Source of the DNA: Cyclobacteriaceae bacterium
GTDB taxonomy: Bacteria > Bacteroidota > Bacteroidia > Cytophagales > Cyclobacteriaceae
Reading direction: 5' to 3'
NCBI GenBank assembly: GCA_019638235.1
Contig: JAHBUE010000002.1
Location: 248,001 to 312,000, forward strand
DNA: 64,000 nt
The notes below the pieces were generated by a model. The model worked only from the letters and a program-made list of their open reading frames with translations, made no database searches and had not been told where the DNA came from. This document shows positions 45,901-53,566 of the stretch, piece after piece; the stretch's first letter is position 1, and every line of letters begins with the position of its first letter. Position numbers and translations under genes: made by a program.

Positions 45901-48756
45901 CAAACAGTAACCGATATTCAAACAGGCTTGCCGGTTGTTCGGCCTGTATCGTACAGCATAAATCTCAATGTCATTAGAACCAACTATGGTTCTAGCACAA
46001 CAAACGATTTTTATTTACTTGTGTATGGAAAGAATTCGTCTGGAGTTGAAACCTATTTAACTTTCCAAGCATTTAGATTACTGGACAATGATCCAGCCCC
46101 TAGTATTATAGGAATTAATGAAAATGAAAATATATGCGTAGAGTCTGCTCCCGTACCTCTCTCTATTTCAGAACCAGGTTATAGCGTCACTAACTTTACA
46201 ATTACCCCTGGCATCCATTCTGGTGCGCTTTCGGGCTTAAACAATAGCGAATTTAATCCGGGACATTCGTCCTTTTTGGGGGTAATTGAAAGTGAAAAGC
46301 CTCTTACAATTAACATGGCCTATAACGATTTTAATGGATGCCCCAGCAGCGTAAGTCGAAATTTCAACTGGATAGGCAAACCAAGTACGCCCTTAGTAAG
46401 CAATTCGGAATATTGCCAAGTACCTGTTGGAGGTACAGTGCCACCATTAATAATTAATGCAATTAAAAATGGTGACGCTACCAACGCCAAATGGTACGAC
46501 CGGGATCCGGTTGCCAACCCAACAACACATATACTACTGGATGATATAAATTTTACGTTTATACCACCCGGTATAACAGGGTTGACCCCAACTATTCAAA
46601 TATTTTATGTTTCACAGGTAAACAAAGGGTGTGAGGGGAATGCCATCCCAGCAAGCATTGAGATTAAACCCGCTCCTAATGCTATTTTCTCTGTTCCTAC
46701 CGTTTGCGAAGATCAGGAATTTAGTTTGATTGGTCCTACTGATTCCGGGGTGCCCTACGCCCAATATCATTGGGTGACAAGCACTAAAGACACGATAATA
46801 CACAATCACAATATTGTTACTCATAATTATGGGCCTAATACAGGCAATATTCAATATACTATCGGCCTGACAGTAACTTCCGATAGAAATTGCATAAATA
46901 CTTTTAATACAAATGTCGTAGTTGGAATAAACCCATTTGCTGACTTTACCGCAGAACTCATTTGCAGGGGCGACTCAACAAGGCTAAATGCTACCGTACC
47001 AAATATCCAAGTCGATCAATTTGAATGGGATTTCGGAGATTCCTCGCCTATAATCGGCCCTGGTAATCTTGATGGTGATGAGCCCGGTGGTGGTACTTTT
47101 CAATCCCCCAAACATCTGTTCTTAGGAAGTGCTGAAACTTATGATGTTACTGTGACAGCCTACACCGGCATTGGTTGTAATTCTTCAAAAACCAAAACTA
47201 TAAGAATACTTGATTCACTCAATGTTGCTACTTCATACAGAATGGGTGATTGGGATAACGGGCAAGGGTACTGGAGACTCGAAGATGTTGCAGGAAACTC
47301 AACGTGGGAATTTGGGCAACCTGCTACACCATTATTCAGCCAATTTGGAACAGATGCATGGGTAACGAATGCTGACAATGTCTATCTGGAAAATGAAAAA
47401 TCGTACGTTAATAGTCCTTGCATTAATTTTTCATCTATTAATCGCCCCTCTATTTCTATTGATTACCTGGTTAATACACGCGACCGGGTTGATGGTGCTG
47501 TATTAGAATATTCAAATGACAGCGGGTTAACATGGGAATCATTAGGGTCTTTAAATACAGGCCTCGATTGGTTCAATACCACCGGTTTTCTATTGGGTAA
47601 TATCGGATCAAGTCCTGTTGGTTGGTCAGGTGATACTGATCTGAGTATAAAGACCGGTCGTCACACTTTAGATATTGTTACCAATAAAGCCAAAGCGAGA
47701 TTCAGGATTGCATTTTCAAGTGGCCCGGATGGCACCAATCCAATTGCCGTTGGAGCGTTTGAAGGGTTTGCCTTCCGAAATATTGTTATCGAATCCCGTA
47801 ACCGTAACTTGCTCATCGAAAACTTTACGCAAGAATCCTTCGGAACAAACAACAACACCTTCACAAACATACCTTCAACCGAAGGAACCAAACTGCAATA
47901 CCACATCGGCTTCCCGGGAACGGATAATATCTATTTGGAAAATACAGCAGACCCAGGCGCCCGTGCAGCATTTTACGGCATTACTAACAGCACGGGTTTA
48001 GTTCCTCGTGCTTATATTGACGGGTATTCAAACGGAAGCTTTACCGGTTCCTGGAATAGCTTATACCGGGGATTGCGGTCATTGGCTCCATCACCTGTTG
48101 AAATTGACATTACAACACTTCCTCAAACTATTTCGGAAGAATTACAATTCGAGGTTTCCATTACACCAGCCACCCCAACCAGTGAAATACCAACAGGTAA
48201 GCCCGTTTTACATGCCGTTATTATTGAGCGCGAAGTTGAAACAGACAACTATTTTGTAGTGCGGAAAATGCTGCCCAATGCAGCAGGCAGGCCATTGGCA
48301 GTTCCGGTCAATGCTCCGCTAACGGAGTCCTACACCTGGAAGCCCGAAAGCCCGAACTTTAGTCGCAGTCAAATTGCTATTGTGGCATTTATACAGGATG
48401 AAGTAACTAAAGAGGTTTACCAGGCCGCAGAATTATTAAATCCGGATATTAGTCACATTCCTGACCCCAGTATTATCACCTCTATCGAAGACCCTTCCTT
48501 TGCCGGTAAAATACAGGTATACCCCAACCCCGCCAACCGCGAGGTTAATGTGGTGTTACCTGAAAGAACGCTGACCTCCATTGCCGTTACCCTGGCAGAT
48601 GCGCACGGGCGCACCGTGCATACCAATGGCTTTGCAGCCGGTGAGCAACAAAAAACCATTGATACCAGCGAGCTGGCTGCGGGGCTTTACATCCTTCAAC
48701 TCAGCACCCCGCAGGGTGTGGTGCGTAAAAAGGTAATGGTGGTGCATGAAAAGTAA
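42985..48756 (+). CDS. Giant secreted multidomain protein with T9SS sorting domain
   Basis: The 1,923-residue protein has a signal peptide (SLSAWAQPE), fibronectin-III-like modules (about 20-260), a bacterial Ig-like (SbsA-type) domain near 420-545, an IPT/TIG-like segment near 550-640, several Ig/PKD-like modules (QFEWDFGDSSPIIG near 1345), a jelly-roll-like region (about 1420-1600), an Omp28-related segment (LLIENFTQESFG near 1610) and a type A sorting domain at the end (IQVYPNPANREVNVVLP, GLYILQLSTPQGVVRKKV), which directs export through T9SS and surface attachment. It is a probable adhesin or sensor at the cell surface and the last gene of the STAND operon. Confidence 0.87.
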   Translation: MVKRLYFLILLILVLSLSAWAQPEPTNHATGFSVTATSSTAITVAWTGATGATLPEFYLIVGRELPGGTFVTVADGPEIPADADWTDGNFAAIVSHSAGANSLPVTGLDPETEYEFSIYSYQRSGGSGGNSNYKTGGQPTASDFTFSVEPGGHSATFTATLNGNTTIDLEFEDANTLSNAVGYVLYRNAGSAVNLSGLNDGAAPPNPLNGATLVTTTNASATSYSDAGLQGGVTYHYALVPFNYNGSNAGTYNFLNNGAAPTASAITTLVVTLNQISGPGSNIAANPLNSASTNQAILGFSITTNGPTTFNALTVSLTSTATGKFLNPRIFKSADTSFGGDASINTGTIGTQLQFTGINDVLSGAGTTNYFVVVNVESTVSAVTPSIQPSFTQANITFTSPPVTPGALTITGTDYSFVDATPPAVVSTTPSDNATGVSVLLNQFSITFSEPVVLTSDYDVSDATKRIVLYNDDANNIVETIAEANINIAGNVVTFTISASLEDNTNYDIIIGNQVFEDLIGNVFTGIPQNSWDFDTELAPSLSPTGAVTRCIGDVQTITGARFTGTGGTGNTQPFVFIDGVQVPPGNISAYTSGSVTFTVPTNAPIGTGPITVQNQDNFLMSSNSRSITVHPQIDTGLPVIPATLTPAQNTSVNIQIQNTQSSNYTYSLIANSTPGGYTATTQTTTGNNGNRTLTTTPALSVIGDYTYRIDVSRTGCTTRTLSNTPFTLTIAPLSVTVSATETSVCIGSSTTLIGSVSGGTGFYQFRWTSDPAGYSSNNSSPTVSPTTDIRYILEVEDNSGNTATGFVDITINPITTASFEPAPGETVVRTNYTIENRNYQLYGLPVGGTFSGQGVSLLSDGNYYFNPQNAGVGEWDIVYSFTNAFGCTDQATEQFKVALNAIVGLDPSYCRNVITDGPLTHSIAAFPPSGWQFTRIVFYRYDHTTFNYCITEAAPVFPFCGTPNPLTVTSVQTVTDIQTGLPVVRPVSYSINLNVIRTNYGSSTTNDFYLLVYGKNSSGVETYLTFQAFRLLDNDPAPSIIGINENENICVESAPVPLSISEPGYSVTNFTITPGIHSGALSGLNNSEFNPGHSSFLGVIESEKPLTINMAYNDFNGCPSSVSRNFNWIGKPSTPLVSNSEYCQVPVGGTVPPLIINAIKNGDATNAKWYDRDPVANPTTHILLDDINFTFIPPGITGLTPTIQIFYVSQVNKGCEGNAIPASIEIKPAPNAIFSVPTVCEDQEFSLIGPTDSGVPYAQYHWVTSTKDTIIHNHNIVTHNYGPNTGNIQYTIGLTVTSDRNCINTFNTNVVVGINPFADFTAELICRGDSTRLNATVPNIQVDQFEWDFGDSSPIIGPGNLDGDEPGGGTFQSPKHLFLGSAETYDVTVTAYTGIGCNSSKTKTIRILDSLNVATSYRMGDWDNGQGYWRLEDVAGNSTWEFGQPATPLFSQFGTDAWVTNADNVYLENEKSYVNSPCINFSSINRPSISIDYLVNTRDRVDGAVLEYSNDSGLTWESLGSLNTGLDWFNTTGFLLGNIGSSPVGWSGDTDLSIKTGRHTLDIVTNKAKARFRIAFSSGPDGTNPIAVGAFEGFAFRNIVIESRNRNLLIENFTQESFGTNNNTFTNIPSTEGTKLQYHIGFPGTDNIYLENTADPGARAAFYGITNSTGLVPRAYIDGYSNGSFTGSWNSLYRGLRSLAPSPVEIDITTLPQTISEELQFEVSITPATPTSEIPTGKPVLHAVIIEREVETDNYFVVRKMLPNAAGRPLAVPVNAPLTESYTWKPESPNFSRSQIAIVAFIQDEVTKEVYQAAELLNPDISHIPDPSIITSIEDPSFAGKIQVYPNPANREVNVVLPERTLTSIAVTLADAHGRTVHTNGFAAGEQQKTIDTSELAAGLYILQLSTPQGVVRKKVMVVHEK

Positions 48757-48788
48757 ACCGAAACAGTATATGGCGGCACGTAAAAACC

Positions 48789-48821
48789 TTACAGATTCGG
48801 AATCCAATTTCGAATCTGTAA
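48789..48821 (+). terminator. Hairpin ending the STAND operon
   Basis: A perfect 11-bp stem (TTACAGATTCG / CGAATCTGTAA) with an 11-nt loop, 33 nt after the stop of the giant gene. It has no T-run, but T-poor hairpins of this kind are common at gene ends in Bacteroidota. Confidence 0.5.
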
Positions 48822-48931
48822 ACCCTGCTGTTAACCAGGTACTTACGAAACAGCTTAACAATTTTAAAACTTGTTTGTCCGTTGCAGGAATACCCTACTT
48901 CGTCTATTTTTAAGGCTCAAATTCCTCTTGA

Positions 48932-49762
48932 ATGGAAATTTTCTTACATGCCGAAACCTGGTTGGCGCTCATAACCCTTACCTTCTTTGAGATCATATTG
49001 GGGATAGATAACATCATTTTTATCTCCATTATCTCCAACCGCCTGCCGGTAGAAATACGGGCTAAAACACGCAATATGGGCCTTATGCTGGCTATGGGCG
49101 TGCGGGTGGTACTGCTGCTGGGCATTACCTGGGTTATTGGTTTTGTGGAGCCGCTCTTTACTGTTGGTGATATTTTGCCCGAATTCTTACATCGGTTTGT
49201 TGACCCCGAACACGGCTTCAGCGGCCGCGACCTGATACTCGGTTTTGGCGGACTTTTCCTTATTGCAAAAAGTACCCGCGAGATCAACCACGAAATAGAG
49301 GGTGAAGAAGATGAGCCAAATCCGGCCTTGAAGCCAAAAGTGAACATTCCCGGCATCATCCTCCAAATCATCCTCATCGATATCATTTTCTCATTCGATT
49401 CAATTCTCACGGCTGTTGGCTTAACCAAACAGGTAACGCTCATGATCATTGCAGTGATTATTTCCATCGCTATTATGATGATATTTGCCGGGAAGATCAG
49501 CGAGTTCATCAACAAGCACCCCTCTATGGAAGTGCTCGCGCTCGGCTTCCTCATCCTGATCGGCTTCATGTTGTTTCTGGAAGGGCTGCACTACGAAATC
49601 CCGAAAGGATACATTTATTTTGCCGTAGCTTTTTCATTACTCATTGAGATGGTGAACATACGCATACGCAGCCGCGAAAAACGAAAACGGGAAAAAGAGC
49701 GGGAACTAAAAAAAGAAATGAAAGAAAAGGAGGAAAAAGCAATAAAAGAAACCCATGCCTGA
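48932..49762 (+). CDS. TerC/Alx-family membrane protein
   Basis: The 276-residue protein has ~7 transmembrane helices and both halves of the TerC signature: EIILGIDNIIFISIISNRLP near residue 18 and DIIFSFDSILTAVGLTKQ near 150. TerC/Alx proteins are linked to manganese export and tellurite resistance. The C-terminal tail (REKRKREKERELKKEMKEKEEK) is highly basic and acidic and probably cytosolic. It overlaps the YfiT gene by 8 nt, indicating co-translation. Confidence 0.93.
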   Translation: MEIFLHAETWLALITLTFFEIILGIDNIIFISIISNRLPVEIRAKTRNMGLMLAMGVRVVLLLGITWVIGFVEPLFTVGDILPEFLHRFVDPEHGFSGRDLILGFGGLFLIAKSTREINHEIEGEEDEPNPALKPKVNIPGIILQIILIDIIFSFDSILTAVGLTKQVTLMIIAVIISIAIMMIFAGKISEFINKHPSMEVLALGFLILIGFMLFLEGLHYEIPKGYIYFAVAFSLLIEMVNIRIRSREKRKREKERELKKEMKEKEEKAIKETHA

Positions 49763-50282
49763 CATTGATCGTCAATACCCAATTGGAAAATTCGTTCCAA
49801 AAGAAACCTACACCGCTGAAGAGATAAAAGCGTTGATTGATACAATTGAAGCGCTTCCAAAAAAATTAGAGTCTGTACTCTATTCGTTAACACCCGCAAA
49901 ACTTGAACAACCGTACCGGCCCGGTGGCTGGACAGCCCGCCAGGTTATTCATCATTTGGCCGACAGCCACATGAATTCATACATCCGTTGTAAATGGATG
50001 CTGACAGAGGAAACTCCTGTAATTAAAACTTACAATGAAAAAGCCTGGGCTGAAACACCTGAGGTAAACGCTGATCCGGCTTTGTCGCTGGCGATTATAA
50101 AAGCCCTTCATGCTAAATGGTGTGTTCTGCTGCGCGCACTTACGGGTACAGATTTAAACAAAGCGTTTATTCACCCTGAAACACAAAGACAAGTTCGCTT
50201 CGACCGGCTTATTGCGCTCTATGCCTGGCATAGCGAGCATCACCTGGCACACCTTAAACTGATTGCAGATTGTAGATTGTAG
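49755..50282 (+). CDS. YfiT-like DinB-superfamily thiol transferase
   Basis: The 175-residue protein has the four-helix DinB fold with metal-ligand histidines in RQVIHHLADSHMNSYIR and WHSEHHLAHLKLI, matching YfiT-like proteins (bacillithiol-dependent transferases). Start ATG 49755 overlaps the TerC stop. Notably its stop codon (50280-50282) lies inside a run of the AGATTGT-type repeat that flanks the next gene, so its C-terminus (ADCRL) is repeat-derived. Confidence 0.88.
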   Translation: MPDIDRQYPIGKFVPKETYTAEEIKALIDTIEALPKKLESVLYSLTPAKLEQPYRPGGWTARQVIHHLADSHMNSYIRCKWMLTEETPVIKTYNEKAWAETPEVNADPALSLAIIKALHAKWCVLLRALTGTDLNKAFIHPETQRQVRFDRLIALYAWHSEHHLAHLKLIADCRL

Positions 50283-50288
50283 ATTTTT
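50263..50288. repeat. Left flanking repeat of four-helix-bundle gene
   Basis: AGATTGT units repeat three times (GATTGCAGATTGTAGATTGTAG and on). The motif is the reverse complement of the longer array at 50675-50722, so the two form inverted flanks of the broken gene between them. It encodes the last codons of the YfiT gene. Confidence 0.6.
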
Positions 50289-50299
50289 GCACGAAGGCT

Positions 50300-50691
50300 A
50301 TGACATCAGAGGAACTAAAAACACGAACAAAAAGATAACTGATGTTACGCAAAACAATAAATAGTACGTCATTGCGAGGGAGGAACGACCGAAGCAATCC
50401 CGATTTCTGCCCTGTAAAACGGAATTGCTTCGCTGCCGCTCGCAATGACAGGTATCGTTTTGCGTAACATCAGAAGATAAGTCAATGGCTGATTTTATCA
50501 ATAAACTCAAAATCGTTGAAGAGGAGGCAGATGAATCAATCTACTTCCTGGAATTAATTACAGAATTAGAGCCTGATGTAAAATTAAAAACCGCTGTTCT
50601 TGCAAAAGAGGGAAATGAACTACTGGCTATAATTGTATCTTCCATTAACACATCCAGGAAAAAATTATTCAATCAAAAATCTAAAATCTAA
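50300..50691 (+). pseudogene. Four-helix-bundle (23S IVS-type) protein, disrupted
   Basis: The first 12 codons (MTSEELKTRTKR, then stop at 50336-50338) and the region 50473-50691 (EDKSMADFINKLKIVEEEAD, ESIYFLELITELEPDVKLKT) are the start and the C-terminal half of the 23S-rRNA-intervening-sequence/S23 four-helix-bundle family. About 40-60 residues that normally lie between (including the RSGTSVGANYRAACRA-type segment) are deleted, and a 135-bp MITE has inserted at the junction. An ORF of 68 codons from 50485 remains open but is unlikely to fold. Confidence 0.8.
50339..50473. mobile_element. MITE-like element C with 17-bp inverted repeats
   Basis: Perfect 17-bp terminal inverted repeats (CTGATGTTACGCAAAAC at 50339-50355; GTTTTGCGTAACATCAG at 50457-50473) bound a 135-bp element with no ORF. 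A 7-bp direct repeat AAGATAA flanks it on both sides (50332-50338 and 50474-50480) and is a target-site duplication. The interior carries the widespread GTCATTGCGAG / CTCGCAATGAC pair. Confidence 0.85.
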
Positions 50692-50722
50692 AATCTACAA
50701 TCTAAAATCTAAAATCTAAAAT
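50675..50722. repeat. 7-bp tandem repeat (AAAATCT), right flank
   Basis: About seven imperfect copies of AAAATCT (one ACAATCT variant) run between the disrupted gene and the hydrolase start. It abuts the TTG start codon at 50722. Its reverse complement matches the left flanking repeat at 50263-50288. Confidence 0.7.
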
Positions 50723-51657
50723 TGAACTACTCCCCTCCATTCCTGTTATTCAACGCGCATCTTGAAACAATTTACCCTGCCCTACTCAGGCGTGTTAACC
50801 TCCAACCCTATCAACGCGAGCGCATTATCACACCCGATGATGACTTCCTTGACCTTGATTGGTTAAAACAAGGTTTGCAAAAATTGGTTATCATATCGCA
50901 CGGGCTGGAAGGCAACACGCAACGCGCCTACATTAAGGGCATGGCGCGCATTTTCTTTACCAATGGGTTTGATGTGCTGACATGGAACTATCGCGGATGC
51001 AGCGAAGATATGAACAAACAGTTACGGTTCTATCATAGCGGGGCAACCGATGATTTACATACGGTAATAGAACATGCGTTGAACCTGGGCTATAAAGAGG
51101 TAAACTTAGTGGGGTTCAGCTTAGGCGGAAATCTTACCCTTAAATACCTCGGAGAAAACCGGGTGCGCTCAATACTAATCAAAAAGGCTGTTGCGTTTTC
51201 CGTGCCCATTGATTTGCATACCAGTTGTCTGCGCATATCAAAGCCGGAAAACCGGGTGTACTCCAACCGCTTTTTAAAAAGCCTGAAGAAAAAAGTAACA
51301 GAAAAAGCACAATACATTAAGGCGCTGGATATAAGCGGCCTTGAACGTGTAAAAACATTAATGGAGTTTGACGACCATTTTACCGGGCCGGTGCATGGCT
51401 TTAAAAATGCAATCGACTACTATCAGCAATCAAGTGCGCTGAAGTACATGCCCGGCATTTCCGTTCCTACCCTGCTGGTAAACGCGAAAAACGACCCTTT
51501 TCTAAGCCTGGAATGCTTTCCGGTGGAGCAATTCAGCCGACATGATTTTTTGAAAATTGAAACCCCGCAACACGGTGGACATGTAGGCTTTACGCGATTT
51601 AATAGCAATAATATTTACTGGTCGGAAGAGCGTGCGCTGAAGTTTATAGCGGGTTAA
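50722..51657 (+). CDS. YheT-family alpha/beta hydrolase
   Basis: The 311-residue protein matches the YheT/EMB8-type alpha/beta hydrolases: N-terminal LFNAHLETIYPALLRR, the oxyanion region VIISHGLEGN, the nucleophile Ser in LVGFSLGGNLTLKYLGE, the acid in LVNAKNDPFL and the His in QHGGHVGFTR. It probably hydrolyses an ester or thioester substrate, none known. The frame begins with TTG directly against the tandem repeat, so the expansion of that repeat may have altered its original start and leader. Confidence 0.88.
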   Translation: MNYSPPFLLFNAHLETIYPALLRRVNLQPYQRERIITPDDDFLDLDWLKQGLQKLVIISHGLEGNTQRAYIKGMARIFFTNGFDVLTWNYRGCSEDMNKQLRFYHSGATDDLHTVIEHALNLGYKEVNLVGFSLGGNLTLKYLGENRVRSILIKKAVAFSVPIDLHTSCLRISKPENRVYSNRFLKSLKKKVTEKAQYIKALDISGLERVKTLMEFDDHFTGPVHGFKNAIDYYQQSSALKYMPGISVPTLLVNAKNDPFLSLECFPVEQFSRHDFLKIETPQHGGHVGFTRFNSNNIYWSEERALKFIAG

Positions 51658-51663
51658 AACTTA

Positions 51664-51740
51664 ATCGCTAAGGCCGCTGAGTTTCGCAAAGGATTTTCTA
51701 ATAAGGCATCTCTGCGGTTCTCCGCGCACTCTGCGGTTGA
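51664..51740. repeat. Short intergenic repeat with CTCTGCGGTT units
   Basis: The gap after the hydrolase gene contains CTCTGCGGTT twice (about 51710 and 51728) around TCTCCGCGCA, resembling dispersed 'CGCAGAG' repeats seen in many Bacteroidota genomes. It may contribute the leader of the next gene, where TTACCTTGG resembles a TAnnTTTG box. Confidence 0.35.
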
Positions 51741-51784
51741 TTGATTTTTTTCTTACCTTGGCCATGTTGTTTGTGATTGGCCCC

Positions 51785-52480
51785 ATGATTGAACGTTACA
51801 GTTTAACCGCAACCGCAGCAGAAGTAGCAGAACGCTTCACTGCCGATGTACCGGAGTTTTATAAACCCCGGTATAATGCTGCGCCCACACAACTGCTTCC
51901 GGTAATCACCAGCGCAAACCCACAAGGGCTTTCGCTATTCTATTGGGGTCGGCCTCCGCAATTTGCAAGAAATAAAGCGCTTAGTGAGCGCATTGTAAAC
52001 CTCCGGCAGGAAAATATTGTAGAAAGGCCGGTGCTGAAAAAGATGCTGCTGAACCATCGGTGTATTATTCCGGCTGATGGCTTTTATGCCTGGAAAAAAT
52101 TAGGAAAGAAAACCGCCATACCACACCGGTTTACATCTGTTGAAACGCTTTTTTCGTTTGCAGGATTATGGGAAGAATTTGAAGATGAAGGTGGCGCGAT
52201 GGTACACACGTTTACCATCATTACAATGGCAGCCAATGATGCCGTAAGCAAAATTACCGACCGTATGCCGCTAATCTTAGATAAAAGATTGGAAGCCGTT
52301 TGGCTGAACCCTTCCGTTTCCGAGTCAACAGTACTCAGTACATTTATTCCTTACCCTGACGACAAGCTAAACATCTACCCGGTTTCACCACGCATTAACG
52401 AGGTTAAACTTGATGTTCCTTCGCTGATTATGCCCACGCCTCCTGCCGACCAGCATGGTAATCTTACATTATTTGATTAA
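51785..52480 (+). CDS. SRAP (YedK/HMCES)-fold protein lacking the catalytic residues
   Basis: From ATG 51785 the 231-residue protein has the full SRAP fold: YSLTAT, RYNAAPTQLLPVI, FYWGRPP, RIVNLRQENI, RCIIPADGFYAWKK, FSFAGLWEEF, IITMAAND and DRMPLILD. Active SRAP proteins start MCGR with Cys2 crosslinking to abasic sites, assisted by Glu in GFYEW and His in HDRMP. Here the three positions are Ile (MIERY), Ala (GFYAW) and Thr (ITDRMP). It thus looks like a non-catalytic relative that might still bind single-stranded DNA. A longer frame from 51737 is open but the MIERYSL start matches the family. Confidence 0.82.
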   Translation: MIERYSLTATAAEVAERFTADVPEFYKPRYNAAPTQLLPVITSANPQGLSLFYWGRPPQFARNKALSERIVNLRQENIVERPVLKKMLLNHRCIIPADGFYAWKKLGKKTAIPHRFTSVETLFSFAGLWEEFEDEGGAMVHTFTIITMAANDAVSKITDRMPLILDKRLEAVWLNPSVSESTVLSTFIPYPDDKLNIYPVSPRINEVKLDVPSLIMPTPPADQHGNLTLFD

Positions 52481-52495
52481 TTAATACCGCTCTCC

Positions 52496-53440
52496 TCAAA
52501 ACCCATCATCATCTTCTTCCTCTTCTTCTTTTTTAGCCGGCTCTTCATCGGCATCGGGTTTGGCTTTTTTCTGCTTAGGCGCTTTTTCTTTTTTCTTAAA
52601 CAGGTTCTTCAAAAATCCTTTCTTCTTTGCAGGTGCAGCCGTAGTAGCGGTAGTATCACGGGGCACGTCATCGAACTCATCAAAATTAAATTCATCCATG
52701 TCAGCCGACTTGAGTTTTTGTGATGACTCTTCTTCGGTTGGCTTAGGTTTCTTCTTGAACAGATTCTTGAAAAATCCTTTCTTCTCTTTCTTTGCTGCAG
52801 CACGCGCTTTCTCGGCTCCTATCTGTTGTGCTAACCGCACATCAGGCAACACAAGCATATCGCGCAGGTACCACATATAATTATCCTGCTCAACATTAAA
52901 CCCAACCTCTTTTACATTATACTGAGGCCTGGCCGGAACACCGGGAACATAATATAAATCATAGCGGCCTTTAACCGAATCGTACACAACACTATCGCGA
53001 TACGTATGCTTCAATACGCGCACTTCACGATCTATACTAATCACATACTCGGTTGGCTGTGCCTCTACTGTATCGGCAGGCTCTATGTCAACAATGTAGA
53101 TGCTGTCAATAACCGAGCGGGCAGCTCTATCTAAATCTGCGGCCAATACCTCATCGCCCATCAGTATCGAATCCGGTACAACCGGGTTAACCGGCTTCAT
53201 GACCACTGTTTGAAGGCTGCGGTTTTTCTTTTTGTAGGTTGTAGGTTCGGCTATCAAAAACTTGTTCTTGCTGGCCGTTAATACCTTGGGTGTTGAATCG
53301 GCATTGAAATAACTGTACTTCTGACGAAGGGCTTCTTTATCGTAAATAAACGCACTTTGATAGGCAGGGCAAATTACCTTTTGGGTGCAGGCACTCAAAA
53401 GCAAGGTAATTACAACTAAAACAAGAAAAGCCCTGGTCAT
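52496..53440 (-). CDS. Lipoprotein with Lys/Glu-rich repeat tail
   Basis: The 314-residue protein has a lipoprotein signal (TLLLSACTQK, lipobox Cys18), a first half with strands and Tyr/Asp-rich segments (CPAYQSAFIYDKEALRQKYSYF, YDLYYVPGVPARPQYNVKEV), and a second half of low complexity in which the unit KKGF(F/L)KNLFKKK occurs twice (around residues 218 and 270), separated by acidic stretches (EFNFDEFDDVPRD) and ending in EEEEEDDDGF. The first half resembles Bacteroidota envelope proteins that occur near gliding/T9SS genes, but I cannot name it. Confidence 0.7.
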   Translation of the reverse strand: MTRAFLVLVVITLLLSACTQKVICPAYQSAFIYDKEALRQKYSYFNADSTPKVLTASKNKFLIAEPTTYKKKNRSLQTVVMKPVNPVVPDSILMGDEVLAADLDRAARSVIDSIYIVDIEPADTVEAQPTEYVISIDREVRVLKHTYRDSVVYDSVKGRYDLYYVPGVPARPQYNVKEVGFNVEQDNYMWYLRDMLVLPDVRLAQQIGAEKARAAAKKEKKGFFKNLFKKKPKPTEEESSQKLKSADMDEFNFDEFDDVPRDTTATTAAPAKKKGFLKNLFKKKEKAPKQKKAKPDADEEPAKKEEEEEDDDGF

Positions 53441-53566
53441 GCTAATGGCAATCTGACAAAAATAATGATTTTAAACAGAAGTAATCCGAATTAAGATTGA
53501 AATGTAACCTACTGATTATCAAATTATTTGATCGTTTAAGCTGACTTAGGGGTTCTGCAAAACGAT

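Noticed and set aside
50675..50722. AAAATCT array considered as a CRISPR
   Set aside because: The units are 7 bp and contiguous with no spacers; it is a simple tandem repeat.
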